A stretch of DNA of 64,000 nucleotides from Methanoregula sp. (GTDB taxonomy: Archaea > Halobacteriota > Methanomicrobia > Methanomicrobiales > Methanospirillaceae): positions 124,001 to 188,000 of the forward strand of contig NZ_JALOCH010000004.1 in the NCBI RefSeq assembly GCF_023227875.1. Reading direction: 5' to 3'. Numbering within the stretch: the stretch's first letter is position 1; every line of letters begins with the position of its first letter. Positions 16,048 through 25,899 of the stretch are shown here, in pieces. The notes under the pieces are model-generated. The model ran no database searches. It saw nothing but the letters and a program-made list of their open reading frames with translations, and was not told the origin of the DNA. The position numbers and the translations under genes were made by a program.

Positions 16048-16063
16048 ACAATGGACATATTGT
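16048..16063. promoter_or_regulatory. Dyad in front of the suf operon
   Basis: ACAAT and ATTGT face each other across six bases, about 14 bases before the sufC ATG. An upstream AAAAGCGTTTAAT (16032-16044) could be the BRE/TATA element, which would place the dyad near the transcription start. It is a candidate operator for iron-sulfur control; no regulator is identified. Confidence 0.3.
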
Positions 16064-16076
16064 CTACGATTATCTT

Positions 16077-16808
16077 ATGCTGGATATCAAAGACCTGCAT
16101 GTGAAGGTCGGCGACAAGGAAGTGTTGCACGACATCAATCTCCACATCGGTGAGGGTGAGACCCATGTACTTCTTGGCCCCAATGGATCAGGGAAGACGA
16201 CGCTCCTGATGACCATTATGGGTTATTCTCAATATACCATCACGGAGGGGAAGATCGTCTTCAAGGGGGAAGATGTAACCAACATGAAGGCCCATGAGCG
16301 GGCCAAGCGGGGGATCGGCATGCTCTTCCAGCGGCCCCCGACGATATCAGGGTTGAAACTGGGAAAACTCCTCTCCGCAATTTCCCGAACCAAAACAGAG
16401 AACATCCCTGAGCTTGCCAAATCCCTCCACATGGACAAATTCCTGGAACGGGATATCAACAAGGGTTTTTCCGGGGGCGAGATCAAACGCAGCGAAGTGC
16501 TCCAGCTCACCATGCAAAACCCGGATTTTATCATGCTCGATGAACCGGAGAGCGGTGTCGATATCGAGAATATTTCCCTCATCGGAAATGCAATCGGATC
16601 TCTTCTGGAAAAGGACAAACACATTATCAAGCGGCAGAAGAGCGGGCTCATCATCACCCATACGGGGTATATCCTCGACTATCTCGAAACCGATCGCGGC
16701 CACGTGATGTGCGACGGGCAGATCAAGTGCCATGGGAATCCCCGTGAAATCTTGAAAGACATCAAACAGCATGGATACAAGGAGTGTCTCGAATGCCGCA
16801 ACCCGTGA
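16077..16808 (+). CDS. sufC: SufC-type Fe-S assembly ATPase
   Basis: A 243-residue ABC ATPase: LLGPNGSGKTTLLMTIMGY (Walker A), FSGGEIKRSEVLQ (signature, with the Suf-typical E-x-K-R), FIMLDEPESGVDIENI (Walker B) and ITHTGYILDY (H-loop). It powers the SufB scaffold in the cytosol. The gene pair sufC-sufB without sufD or sufS is the minimal SUF arrangement (SmsCB) considered ancestral in archaea. Its 3' end overlaps sufB by 16 bases. Confidence 0.95.
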   Translation: MLDIKDLHVKVGDKEVLHDINLHIGEGETHVLLGPNGSGKTTLLMTIMGYSQYTITEGKIVFKGEDVTNMKAHERAKRGIGMLFQRPPTISGLKLGKLLSAISRTKTENIPELAKSLHMDKFLERDINKGFSGGEIKRSEVLQLTMQNPDFIMLDEPESGVDIENISLIGNAIGSLLEKDKHIIKRQKSGLIITHTGYILDYLETDRGHVMCDGQIKCHGNPREILKDIKQHGYKECLECRNP

Positions 16809-17908
16809 ACGTCACCGAGATCTCGAAAACCGACCGGGAGAGGCTGGCCCAGACCGGTATCGACCTTGAGATGAAGAACCGGTGCGGTAGTTACCTCCAG
16901 ATGGACCAGGACGTGGTCCATGCAGAATGTGCGGAGGAGGGGATCGAGGTTCTCTCGTACAAAAAGGCGATGGAGAAATACGACGGCCTGAAAGAGTACG
17001 CATGGAAGGTTGTCTCCCCGGAAAAAGACGAGGTCACAAAATACGTTGCAGCACAAAAAGATCCAAAGGGTTACGTGATCATCGCCCACAAGGGTTCGAA
17101 CAACATCTTCCCCATACAGGCCTGCCTGTTCCTCGGGCGCGAACAGATCCAGCATGTTCACAACATTATCATTGCCGAAGAGGGAGCGGAGCTCCATATT
17201 ATTTCAGGTTGTGCAAGCGGCGAACATGTAGGCACCGGTGGGATGCACTACGGGGTCTCCGAGTTCTACGTGAAAAAGAACGCGAAGATCAGTTTCACGA
17301 TGATCCATAACTGGAGCGAAAATATTGAGGTATACCCACGGAGTGCTTCGATCGTTGAGGAAAACGGTGTGTTCCTCTCCAATTACGTCTGCATGCAACC
17401 GGTGAAAAAGGTGCAGATGTACCCGACTGCCACACTGAAAGGGGAGAACTCGGTCGCCCGGTTCAGCAGTGTCGTGATTGCAACTCCTGGTTCGTATATG
17501 GATCTTGGCTCCCGTGCAATCCTTGAGGGTGCCGGAGCCAGCGCCGAGCTGATTACCCGTGCCATCACCAAAGGTGGTACAATCATGTCCCGGGGCCATA
17601 TCAATGGAAAAACTGCCGGTACCCGGGGGCACCTCGAGTGTAAGGGTCTCATCCTCAAGGATGGGATCATCTACGCGGTCCCGGAGATCGAAGGGTCTGT
17701 CGTCGGGACCGAGCTCTCGCATGAGGCTGCCGTAGGGAAACTCGCCCGTGAAGAGATCGAGTATCTCATGGCACGGGGACTGGATGAGGATGAGGCAACA
17801 GCAACCATCATCCGCGGGTTTCTCGATGTCAAGATCTCCGGTCTCCCGGAAGCCCTGCAACAGCAGATCGATGCTTCGATTGATGAGGCGGAAAAATCAG
17901 GGTTCTGA
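16793..17908 (+). CDS. sufB: SufB-type Fe-S cluster scaffold
   Basis: A 371-residue SufB/SufD-family protein with the long beta-helix core (for example IIAEEGAELHIISGCASG and GSRAILEGAGASAELITRA) and the C-terminal GTELSHEAAVGKLAREEIEYL, the conserved His-containing SufB segment. It receives sulfur and iron to build Fe-S clusters on a SufB-SufC complex. It is shorter than bacterial SufB because the N-terminal extension is missing, as usual in archaea. ATG 16793 is preferred over GTG 16784. Confidence 0.92.
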   Translation: MPQPVNVTEISKTDRERLAQTGIDLEMKNRCGSYLQMDQDVVHAECAEEGIEVLSYKKAMEKYDGLKEYAWKVVSPEKDEVTKYVAAQKDPKGYVIIAHKGSNNIFPIQACLFLGREQIQHVHNIIIAEEGAELHIISGCASGEHVGTGGMHYGVSEFYVKKNAKISFTMIHNWSENIEVYPRSASIVEENGVFLSNYVCMQPVKKVQMYPTATLKGENSVARFSSVVIATPGSYMDLGSRAILEGAGASAELITRAITKGGTIMSRGHINGKTAGTRGHLECKGLILKDGIIYAVPEIEGSVVGTELSHEAAVGKLAREEIEYLMARGLDEDEATATIIRGFLDVKISGLPEALQQQIDASIDEAEKSGF

Positions 17909-17918
17909 ACTGATCGGT

Positions 17919-18572
17919 ATGAATACATTTCCCCGGGCTGACGAGCGTTCCAGGATGGTGGAACACCAGATACGGTCCCGGGGTATAACAAACTCCCGGG
18001 TACTCACTGCGATGCGGGAAATTCCCCGCCACCTGTTCATTCCTCCACCATACAACACGTCTGCATACGAGGATGCTCCGCTCCCTATCGGAAACGGCCA
18101 GACGATATCACAACCCTACATTGTTGCTCTCATGACGGCACTGATTGATCCCCTGCCTGAAGACCGTGTCCTCGAAATCGGTGCCGGAAGCGGGTACCAG
18201 GCTGCGATCCTCTCGATGCTTGTGCAGCAGGTAACAACGATCGAACGCATTCCTGCGGTTGCAGATCTCGCAAGAGAGAACCTTGTAAAAATCGGATTAC
18301 AGAACATCAGTATCATTGTCGGGGACGGGACACGGGGATATCCCGATCATGCACCGTACGACGGGATCATGATAACAGCAGCGACACCGGAAATTCCCCC
18401 ACCCCTGATCGATCAACTCACAATCGGGGGAATACTGGTTGCACCGGTAGGGGGACGTGAGATCCAGGAACTGATCACCCTTACAAGAAATGAAAACGGA
18501 GTGGTCCGATCGTCCCATGGGGGAGTCCGGTTTGTTCCGCTCATCGGAGAACATGGCTGGGCGGATTCCTGA
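17919..18572 (+). CDS. pcm: Protein-L-isoaspartate O-methyltransferase
   Basis: A 217-residue PCMT that repairs isoaspartyl damage in proteins with S-adenosylmethionine. Visible motifs: MVEHQIRSRGI at the N-terminus, PLPIGNGQTISQPYIVALM (active-site loop), VLEIGAGSGYQAAIL (SAM motif I) and GGILVAPVGGREIQEL. Starting at ATG 17919 gives the standard length. The stop overlaps the cyclase ATG, and the gene follows sufB by ten bases, so a joint transcript is likely. Confidence 0.94.
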   Translation: MNTFPRADERSRMVEHQIRSRGITNSRVLTAMREIPRHLFIPPPYNTSAYEDAPLPIGNGQTISQPYIVALMTALIDPLPEDRVLEIGAGSGYQAAILSMLVQQVTTIERIPAVADLARENLVKIGLQNISIIVGDGTRGYPDHAPYDGIMITAATPEIPPPLIDQLTIGGILVAPVGGREIQELITLTRNENGVVRSSHGGVRFVPLIGEHGWADS

Positions 18573-19186
18573 TGACGATCATCGATATTACCAGACAATT
18601 GGCTGGAAATTCCCTTACCTATCCCGGCGACACTACCCCGCATTTCACGCAACGAGACAGCGGCCTTTACCTGATCTCTGACATTCAGTTGAGCAGCCAC
18701 TCCGGAACGCATATCGACGCACCGGTCCATTACCTGAAAACCGGCCTGACCATCGATGAACTGCCGCTCCCTCATCTGGTCGGGCCGTGCCGCGTGCTGG
18801 ATGTGTCCAATGCCGGTTCGCTTATTGATGCCTCGCACATTAAGGGAAGGACCGGAGGAGTGCCACGTATCCTGCTCAAGACCACCTTCTCCGGGTGTAC
18901 TTCATTCCAAGAGGATTACCCTTCCCTTACGAGGGATGCCGCGGAGTACCTTACAAAAACAGGCACGCTCTGTGTTGGTATCGACTCTTTCTCCATTGAG
19001 GCATTCGTCTGTGATGGATCGGTACACCGCGAACTACTCAGCCATGGGTGTATCATTATCGAACTTCTCGATCTCTCCAGAGTCCCGGAAGGGGATTACA
19101 CGCTGATCGCATTACCCCTCCGTCTCGCCGGTCTTGACGGTGCTCCTGCTCGTGTTATCCTCTTGGACAAAGAAGGATGTGAATGA
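18572..19186 (+). CDS. Cyclase/kynurenine formamidase-like metal hydrolase
   Basis: A 204-residue cyclase-family protein. The signature SHSGTHIDAPVHYLKTG carries the metal-binding H-x-G-T-H-x-D-x-P-x-H set. MTIIDITRQLAGNSLTYPGD is the typical start. Relatives hydrolyse N-formylkynurenine or cyclic amides; the real substrate in this organism is unknown. It overlaps both neighbours (TGATG upstream, ATGA downstream) and belongs to the suf-pcm transcription unit. Confidence 0.85.
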   Translation: MTIIDITRQLAGNSLTYPGDTTPHFTQRDSGLYLISDIQLSSHSGTHIDAPVHYLKTGLTIDELPLPHLVGPCRVLDVSNAGSLIDASHIKGRTGGVPRILLKTTFSGCTSFQEDYPSLTRDAAEYLTKTGTLCVGIDSFSIEAFVCDGSVHRELLSHGCIIIELLDLSRVPEGDYTLIALPLRLAGLDGAPARVILLDKEGCE

Positions 19187-19803
19187 TGGATATCATCGTT
19201 GAATCGGTTAAACAGATCGAAGGGCATCTTGAACACAGCGGGTGTGCAGATGCAGGTGTAGTGCTTGATGTTGATCCCTGTGGGGTAATCTGCCAGTTTG
19301 AAAGTGGTGCTTCCATGTCGGCCACGTTTGGCGGAAGAAGTGCCGAGTTCACGACGTTCGATCCCATACGGGCACCAACAAAGATCTCATTCATGTTTGG
19401 TGCATCGCTGGACACTCCCCCCGTGCGGGGTGCCGCATGTGCAATTATCAACGTCATACTGGGATTCCTCTGTATATCCCGGGTGCTCCACGCTTGTCAG
19501 AAATCCTGTCATACTCCCTGTTGGGACCAGATCTCCCAGGAGATTGGGGGAAAGAGAATTTTCTGCATCGGTTCGCCCGGAAAAATGGAGCAGGGGCATT
19601 CCTTTTACTTAACCAACGATCTGCCTGAGGCTGAGATCATTCTTATAAACGGCGAGGGGATCATTGCAATGGGGACAGGTGATATTATCGAGGAGAATAA
19701 AAAGACGAAGCGGATCATCTGTATCGGCCCTTCAACAGCCGGGATCGCCCGCCTCCACGAGATCGAGCACTGGTGCCCGTATGGACGGAGCAGCCTTGAC
19801 TGA
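19183..19803 (+). CDS. Conserved-looking protein, function unknown
   Basis: A 206-residue protein I do not recognise. It has a small-residue-rich hydrophobic stretch (RGAACAIINVILGFLCIS), then a cysteine group HACQKSCHTPCW (C-x3-C-x3-C), and a C-terminal half of alternating strands and helices (RIFCIGSPGK, IILINGEGI, RIICIGPSTAGIARL) that looks like a Rossmann-type fold. The cysteine group could hold a metal or Fe-S cluster, which would fit the upstream suf genes; that is inference. ATG 19183 overlaps the cyclase stop; ATG 19186 is also possible. Confidence 0.65.
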   Translation: MMDIIVESVKQIEGHLEHSGCADAGVVLDVDPCGVICQFESGASMSATFGGRSAEFTTFDPIRAPTKISFMFGASLDTPPVRGAACAIINVILGFLCISRVLHACQKSCHTPCWDQISQEIGGKRIFCIGSPGKMEQGHSFYLTNDLPEAEIILINGEGIIAMGTGDIIEENKKTKRIICIGPSTAGIARLHEIEHWCPYGRSSLD

Positions 19804-19874
19804 TTCCCGCTTATTCTGAGCCTGCAGAGCATACGGAGAGTAAACTCTTTTGAATAAACACCCAATAAGGTACT

Positions 19875-21125
19875 ATGCTTTTCGGATCGTCCGGGATACG
19901 AAGAAAATTTGACCAGACGCTCATCGATACGGCACTGAAAATCGGGAACGTGCTCGCCTCCGGGCCCTCCGACGTCATTATCGGGATGGACACGCGGACT
20001 ACCAGTCCCCTTCTCGCCCACCTTGTTATCTCGGGCATCATGGGTAATGGCGGGACTGCACACGTTGCAGGGGTTGTCCCAACACCCACGGTCGCGTTCA
20101 ACACACGTCCCGTCAAGGCGGGATGTATGATCACCGCTTCGCATAATCCGGAGGAATATAACGGTCTGAAACTCTTCAATCCCGACGGGTCATCGTTTAC
20201 CCAGATACAGCAGAAAGAGATGGAAGAGCTGCTCAAGATACTGCATTATACTGACTGGCAGCACCTGGGAAAAGAATGTGTGATCGATGCCCTGGCACCA
20301 CATAAACAAGCAATATCAGATAAAGTCCACATTGATCATGAAATCTCAGTAGTCATCGATTGCGGTAACGGAGCCGGATGCATGCTGACACCCAGGCTCC
20401 TGTCAGATGCCGGGATCAGGACAACGTGTATCAACTGCAATCCTTCAGGGCACTTTGCCCGCCCGTCAGAGCCCTTGCCGGAATACCTCGGGTATATCGG
20501 CGACATGGTAAAAAGAACCCGTGCTGACTGTGCAGTAGTCCACGATGGCGATGCCGACCGCATGATGGCATTCGACAACAAGGGGAGGTACATCGGCGGT
20601 GATCATCTCCTCATGCTCTTTACAAAATACATGGGTGCAAAGCGTGTTGTCACTACCAGCGATGCTTCCATGATCATCGATGAGATCGCAGAAGTGCACC
20701 GTACGCCGGTTGGCGATGCATATGTTTCCGAGGAGCTGCTGAACTGGGGCGAGTTTGGCGGGGAGCCTTCCGGAGCATGGGTATTCCCGCAAATCTCTCT
20801 CTGTCCCGATGGCCCGTTTGCCGCAGCACTGTTCTGCGAGATCGCATCCGAATGGGATATTGCAGAGGAGATTGATGGGATGCCGAGCTATCCCATCCTC
20901 CGGGAGTCATTTCACACCACGTCTGCAAGGGAAATTCTTGCCGGGCTTGGTGCATCCAGTCCCACAGACGGCATACGTATTTCCGAAGACGACGGGTGGT
21001 GTCTGATACGGGCAAGCGGAACCGAGCCAAAGATCCGTATCACTGCCGAAGGAAAAAGCCTGGACCGGGCAAAAGCAATGCTCGCAAAGGGCAAAGAACT
21101 CGTCCGACAAGGGAAAACTGCTTAA
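19875..21125 (+). CDS. glmM: Phosphoglucosamine mutase GlmM-type
   Basis: A 416-residue alpha-D-phosphohexomutase. It shows GCMITASHNPEEYNGLK (phosphoserine loop), VVHDGDADRMMAF (metal loop), FGGEPSGAW (sugar loop) and IRASGTEPKIRI (phosphate loop). It should turn glucosamine-6-phosphate into glucosamine-1-phosphate. Its position before two GlmU-like genes and GlmS favours GlmM over phosphomannomutase, although the family alone does not decide. First gene of the sugar-nucleotide cluster. Confidence 0.88.
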   Translation: MLFGSSGIRRKFDQTLIDTALKIGNVLASGPSDVIIGMDTRTTSPLLAHLVISGIMGNGGTAHVAGVVPTPTVAFNTRPVKAGCMITASHNPEEYNGLKLFNPDGSSFTQIQQKEMEELLKILHYTDWQHLGKECVIDALAPHKQAISDKVHIDHEISVVIDCGNGAGCMLTPRLLSDAGIRTTCINCNPSGHFARPSEPLPEYLGYIGDMVKRTRADCAVVHDGDADRMMAFDNKGRYIGGDHLLMLFTKYMGAKRVVTTSDASMIIDEIAEVHRTPVGDAYVSEELLNWGEFGGEPSGAWVFPQISLCPDGPFAAALFCEIASEWDIAEEIDGMPSYPILRESFHTTSAREILAGLGASSPTDGIRISEDDGWCLIRASGTEPKIRITAEGKSLDRAKAMLAKGKELVRQGKTA

Positions 21126-21149
21126 AGTATGTAAGAAAGAGCTGTACTT

Positions 21150-22349
21150 ATGCAATGTGTCGTTCTCGCAGCCGGGGAAGGGAAGCGAATGCGCCCCCTG
21201 ACCGCGAAGCGCCCGAAAGTGATGCTTCCCCTTGCCAACCGCCCGATGATGGAGCATCTCGTCCTTGCAGCCCGGGATGCCGGTATCACGGAGTTCATTT
21301 TTATTGTCGGATATGGCGAACGTGAAATCCGTAAACATTTCGGTGATGGAGGAAAGTTCGGGATTCATATCGAATATTCCACACAACGACACCAGCGGGG
21401 GACTGCTGATGCTGTGGGTGCAGCGCGGGATCTTGTCACAGGTCAATTTCTCGTCATGAATGGGGACATGATCCTCAAAAAAGAGGATATTAAAAAAATG
21501 TGCCACGGGAAATCTCCCTGTATGGGCATAAGCACAACAGACCATCCCGGAGATTATGGAGTGGTATTGACAGAACGTGGCCTTATCACATCTCTTGAAG
21601 AGAAATCAAAAAATCCAAAATCGAACCTGATCAATGCCGGGGCATACCTGTTTTCACCGGAAATCTTTGATCTCATCGATAACGTTCACTCTTCACCACG
21701 AGGGGAACTTGAACTTACCGATGCCTTATCAGGATTAGTTGAGGCCCATCAATTGCATGCATACCACCTTTCCTACTGGATGGACGTCGGTTACCCCTGG
21801 GACATGCTCGACGCGAATGCAATGCTTATGGAAACCCTCGAAGCCGATAAAAAAGGAACCGTCGAGGAAGGAGTGACTCTTCAGAATAATGTGATCATCG
21901 GGGAAGGGACCGTAATAAAATCCGGCACCTATATTGAGGGGCCCTGCGTTATCGGGAAAAACTGTCGCATCGGACCCCATGCCTATATCCGTGGGGTAAC
22001 CAGTATTGGCGATGATTGTCACATCGGGCATTGTTCCGAACTCAAGAACTCGATTATCATGAGCGGGACAAAGATACCGCATTTTAACTATATCGGGGAT
22101 TCTGTTGTTGGGGCGGGGTGCAACTTCGGTGCAGGAACAAAGATCGCAAACCTCCGTCACGACCATACAAATATCAGGGTCTGTGGGAAAGATACCCGCC
22201 GGAAAAAATTCGGGGCAGTCATCGGTGATGAAGTCCGGTTTGGTATCAACTGTTCCATTAATGTCGGTACCATGATCGGAAGTGAAGCGCAGTTTGCACC
22301 GAACAGCTTCATTGAAGGCTGTATCGGGGATAAGGCAGTAATCAGGTAG
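21150..22349 (+). CDS. glmU: Bifunctional GlmU-like UDP-sugar synthase
   Basis: A 399-residue protein with a nucleotidyltransferase domain (VVLAAGEGKRMRPLTAKRPK, residues 3-22) and, from about residue 245, a left-handed beta-helix of hexapeptide repeats (NNVIIGEGTVIKSGTYIEG). It should acetylate glucosamine-1-phosphate and join it to UTP to give UDP-GlcNAc. The helix segment HFNYIGDSVVGAGCNFGAGT resembles the GlmU acetyltransferase site. A paralogue follows seven bases downstream. Confidence 0.87.
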   Translation: MQCVVLAAGEGKRMRPLTAKRPKVMLPLANRPMMEHLVLAARDAGITEFIFIVGYGEREIRKHFGDGGKFGIHIEYSTQRHQRGTADAVGAARDLVTGQFLVMNGDMILKKEDIKKMCHGKSPCMGISTTDHPGDYGVVLTERGLITSLEEKSKNPKSNLINAGAYLFSPEIFDLIDNVHSSPRGELELTDALSGLVEAHQLHAYHLSYWMDVGYPWDMLDANAMLMETLEADKKGTVEEGVTLQNNVIIGEGTVIKSGTYIEGPCVIGKNCRIGPHAYIRGVTSIGDDCHIGHCSELKNSIIMSGTKIPHFNYIGDSVVGAGCNFGAGTKIANLRHDHTNIRVCGKDTRRKKFGAVIGDEVRFGINCSINVGTMIGSEAQFAPNSFIEGCIGDKAVIR

Positions 22350-22356
22350 GTGAACT

Positions 22357-23511
22357 ATGCAGGCAGTAATTCTCGCAGCAGGAGAGGGAAAGCGGGTACG
22401 TCCCCTGACAAGGAGCCGGCCCAAGGCAATGATCCCGGTGGCCAACCGCCCGATCATTGAATATGTGATCGAAGCCCTGTTGAAAAACGGGATCCGGGAA
22501 ATCATCGTTGTTGTCGGGTACCGGAAAGAACAGGTTACGAGGTTTCTGAACCAGCTGGATGTACCGATAGAAGTGGTGGTCCAGGACAAACAGCTGGGAA
22601 CGGGACACGCCCTTCTGGCTGCTGAATCCAGGATACGCGACAATTTTCTCGTGCTCCCCGGGGATAATTATATTGACCCTTCATCGATCGCCCGCATCAA
22701 GGATCTGCCGAACTCCATGCTGGTGAAAGAACACCCGAACCCATCGAATTTCGGCGTTGTGATGTTAAATGAGGGACATGTTACCGGTATTGTTGAAAAG
22801 CCTGAATATGCGTCCAGTTTCATGGTGAGCACCGGGATTTATTCCCTTACCAGGGAGATCTTCCCCCACATCAGGGAAAACGATCTGACCGATGCGATCT
22901 CTTCCATGATTGAAAGCGGTGTGAAAATCCAGGGTATCCCTGCCGATGACTGGCAGGATGCAATCTTCACATGGGATCTTCTCAAGATGAACCGTCGTTT
23001 GTTACATAATCTGCCACCGTCACGCGATGGTTCAGCCAGCAGGCAGGCGATCATCCAGGGCGCCGTCCGGATCGGCAAGGGATCGACCATCGGCCCGAAT
23101 ACGGTCATTACCGGCCCGGTGATCATTGGAAATGACTGTACTATCGGGCCAAACTGCTGTATCATGCCCAATACCAGTATCGGTTCCCGGGTAACAGTTG
23201 AGCCATTCACCGTTATCGGTGATGCAATAATCATGGACGATACATCAATCGGTTCCCACTCACGGATTATTGATGCCGTCATGGGTGAACGGTGCAGCCT
23301 TGCCGATCATACCTCCACCTGGACAACATCCGGGCTCCTTGAAATTGAGGGGGTCGTAACGCGATCTGAGTTCGGGGTGATTCTCGGGGACACCGTATCA
23401 AGCGGGCCATTCTCGGTTTTTAAAAACTCGATCATCGGTAACAATACATCTATTGAGGGTCTTACTGACCTGACATCACGATATATTCAGGATAATTCCA
23501 CGGTGATATAA
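22357..23511 (+). CDS. Second GlmU-like sugar nucleotidyltransferase
   Basis: A 384-residue paralogue of the preceding protein. It has VILAAGEGKRVRPLTRSRPK at the start, LVLPGDNYIDP (metal-binding Asp) and a C-terminal beta-helix (GNDCTIGPNCCIMPNTSIGS). The helix lacks the H-F-N-Y-I-G-D segment seen in the first copy, so it may transfer a nucleotide to a different sugar phosphate or have lost the acetyltransferase. It ends one base before the glmS GTG. Exact sugar unknown. Confidence 0.85.
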   Translation: MQAVILAAGEGKRVRPLTRSRPKAMIPVANRPIIEYVIEALLKNGIREIIVVVGYRKEQVTRFLNQLDVPIEVVVQDKQLGTGHALLAAESRIRDNFLVLPGDNYIDPSSIARIKDLPNSMLVKEHPNPSNFGVVMLNEGHVTGIVEKPEYASSFMVSTGIYSLTREIFPHIRENDLTDAISSMIESGVKIQGIPADDWQDAIFTWDLLKMNRRLLHNLPPSRDGSASRQAIIQGAVRIGKGSTIGPNTVITGPVIIGNDCTIGPNCCIMPNTSIGSRVTVEPFTVIGDAIIMDDTSIGSHSRIIDAVMGERCSLADHTSTWTTSGLLEIEGVVTRSEFGVILGDTVSSGPFSVFKNSIIGNNTSIEGLTDLTSRYIQDNSTVI

Positions 23512-23512
23512 G

Positions 23513-25258
23513 GTGTGCGGGATTGTGGGGTACATCGGCAGAAGAGAAGCGGCACCATTAATCGTCGAAGGATTGAAACGGCTTGAGTATCGAGGTTATG
23601 ACTCGTTTGGGGTAGCAACAAAAAACAAAGGAATTACTCTTGCAAAACACCAAGGCAGGATCTCTGAAAATGCCGGTTCTGTATCCCGCTTGAAAGGTAA
23701 GATTGGTATCGGGCACACGCGCTGGGCAACTCACGGGGCTCCAAGCGATGAAAATGCCCACCCGCATGCCGATTGTTCGGGGAAAATTGCGCTGGTTCAC
23801 AACGGGATTATTGAGAATTATTCCGGATTGAGACTCCAGCTCCTGGAACGTGGGCATACGTTCCGTTCAGAAACAGATACAGAGGTCATCGTCCATCTTA
23901 TTGAAGAAGAATATGCAAAAAAGAAGGATCTTCTCGTAGCAGTACAGGAGGTCATTCCCCGCATCAAAGGTTCTTTTGCCATACTGGTAATCGCTGAAGA
24001 TGAGGACCTGATTATCGCGGCCAGGAACGCAAGCCCTCTGGTAATCGGCATCGGGGATGGGGAGAACTTTATCGCATCCGACATGACCCCCATGCTCGAA
24101 TATACGGAGCGTGCAATTTTTCTTGAAGACGGGGACATCGTATCCTTGACACAGGACGCCGTTGAAATCTTGAACAATGGCCAGAAGGTTACACGCCCGG
24201 TTGAACTGATCGACTGGTCTGTTGAGGATGTAAAAAAGGGAGGTTTTGCTCACTATATGCTCAAAGAGATCTATGAGCAGCCCCAGGCATTTTACAATAC
24301 CATCCGTGCAATAAACCAAGGTTCCCTGCCTAGATTTGCCCGTCATCCCGATTCCATCACGGTTGTCGCATGCGGGTCATCATTTCATGCGGGCCTTATT
24401 TTCAAGTACCTGGTTGAAGGGACGTGTAAAATCCCTACCCGGCTGGAATATGCATCTGAATTCAGGTACTATCCCCCCCCGGTAAACGGGCTCGTCATCG
24501 GGATTACCCAGTCGGGGGAAACTGCAGATACCCTTACTGCGCTCAGGCAGGCAAAAGCTCATAACTGCAGGACGCTCGCGATCACCAATGTTCTTGGGAG
24601 TACCGTCACAAGAATCGCAGATGCGACCCTTTTCATGCGTGCCGGTCCGGAAATCAGTGTCGCTGCAACAAAATCCTTTATTTCCCAACTGGCGGTGCTC
24701 ATGCAGGTCATCAGCAATTTATGCGGTGGGAAAGAGGAGGGGATCCTTTTACAGGCCCACAAGTCGATTGAGGAAGTACTCCTGATGGATCTTACGGACA
24801 GTGTACAGTTCTGTAAAGAGGCCCAGAGTATCTTTTACGTGGGGCGAGGCCCGTTCTTTGCGGTTTCTCTCGAAGGCGCATTGAAAATGAAGGAGATTTC
24901 CTATATTCATGCGGAAGGGTATGCGGCAGGCGAACTCAAGCATGGTCCTTTCGCCCTCCTTTCGGAAAAAACCCCGGTGATTGCACTCTGCATGCCCGGG
25001 GAAACGTATGGTGTGATGATGTCCAATATCAAGGAGATGAAAGCACGGGGGGCTCCCGTCATCGCAATAGGGTGTATCGGGGACACAGAACTATCTGATA
25101 TTGCCGATCATTTCATCGCGCTTCCACGGACAGATCTGTTCATCCAGGTCCTGACAACACTTGTTGTGCTCCAGCTCCTTGCATATCGTACTGCAGATGC
25201 ATTGGGAAGAGATATCGACAAACCAAGAAACCTTGCAAAGAGTGTGACGGTTGAATGA
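23513..25258 (+). CDS. glmS: Glutamine-fructose-6-phosphate aminotransferase GlmS
   Basis: A 581-residue enzyme making glucosamine-6-phosphate from fructose-6-phosphate and glutamine. GTG 23513 puts the nucleophile at position 2: M-C-G-I-V-G-Y-I-G. The glutaminase part shows [20 protein letters not shown]. Two SIS domains follow ([39 protein letters not shown]), and the protein ends KSVTVE as the family does. It supplies GlmM, with which it is clustered. No ribozyme-like leader is seen; the start lies against the previous gene. Confidence 0.96.
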   Translation: MCGIVGYIGRREAAPLIVEGLKRLEYRGYDSFGVATKNKGITLAKHQGRISENAGSVSRLKGKIGIGHTRWATHGAPSDENAHPHADCSGKIALVHNGIIENYSGLRLQLLERGHTFRSETDTEVIVHLIEEEYAKKKDLLVAVQEVIPRIKGSFAILVIAEDEDLIIAARNASPLVIGIGDGENFIASDMTPMLEYTERAIFLEDGDIVSLTQDAVEILNNGQKVTRPVELIDWSVEDVKKGGFAHYMLKEIYEQPQAFYNTIRAINQGSLPRFARHPDSITVVACGSSFHAGLIFKYLVEGTCKIPTRLEYASEFRYYPPPVNGLVIGITQSGETADTLTALRQAKAHNCRTLAITNVLGSTVTRIADATLFMRAGPEISVAATKSFISQLAVLMQVISNLCGGKEEGILLQAHKSIEEVLLMDLTDSVQFCKEAQSIFYVGRGPFFAVSLEGALKMKEISYIHAEGYAAGELKHGPFALLSEKTPVIALCMPGETYGVMMSNIKEMKARGAPVIAIGCIGDTELSDIADHFIALPRTDLFIQVLTTLVVLQLLAYRTADALGRDIDKPRNLAKSVTVE

Positions 25259-25854
25259 TTGAATACGGATTAAATTCTGTGGGACCGAATGCCAGGATCT
25301 TCGATCCTGTCACCCTTGGATTCCCTTCACGGGATAATCTGTCGAAGACAGGTTTTCCAGGCACGACGATTGGGAAGAATGTGGTACTCCGCTCAGGTTC
25401 GATCATTTACTGTGATGTTGTTATCGGGGATGATTTCCAGACCGGGCACAATGTCATGATCCGGGAAAAGACCCGGATCGGTAACCGGGTCGCTGTCGGA
25501 ACCGGTACCGTGATTGAGGGTTACTCAACGATTGGAAACGATGTGAGCATTCAGAGCATGGTATTCATCCCGACCGAAACGCAAATCGGCAATCATGTTT
25601 TTATTGGCCCGAACGCGGTTCTGACCAATGACCGGTATCCCCCGACACGGATCGGGGGCCTCAGGGGACCCATCATAAAAGACGGGGCCGCAATCGGGGC
25701 AAATACCACGCTGCTCCCGGGGATCTGTATCGGCGAGGGAGCACTCGTTGCCGCGGGGGCTGTTGTAACCCACGATGTTCCTGATCACATGCTCGCAATC
25801 GGATCCCCGGCGAGAATAAAGGATCTCCCCGGCGAGATACGCCAGAGCGAATAA
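25255..25854 (+). CDS. Beta-helix sugar O/N-acyltransferase
   Basis: A 199-residue protein made almost wholly of hexapeptide repeats ([40 protein letters not shown]), with a loop containing [12 protein letters not shown] and a C-terminal [20 protein letters not shown]. This is the WbpD/WlbB type of trimeric acetyltransferase acting on UDP-amino sugars. It overlaps the glmS stop by ATGA. In this cluster it probably decorates a UDP-sugar used for protein glycosylation; the exact substrate is inference. Confidence 0.83.
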   Translation: MIEYGLNSVGPNARIFDPVTLGFPSRDNLSKTGFPGTTIGKNVVLRSGSIIYCDVVIGDDFQTGHNVMIREKTRIGNRVAVGTGTVIEGYSTIGNDVSIQSMVFIPTETQIGNHVFIGPNAVLTNDRYPPTRIGGLRGPIIKDGAAIGANTTLLPGICIGEGALVAAGAVVTHDVPDHMLAIGSPARIKDLPGEIRQSE

Positions 25855-25899
25855 GAACGAGATTTATTCCAGATTAATAACAATAATTATTCTTGGCAT

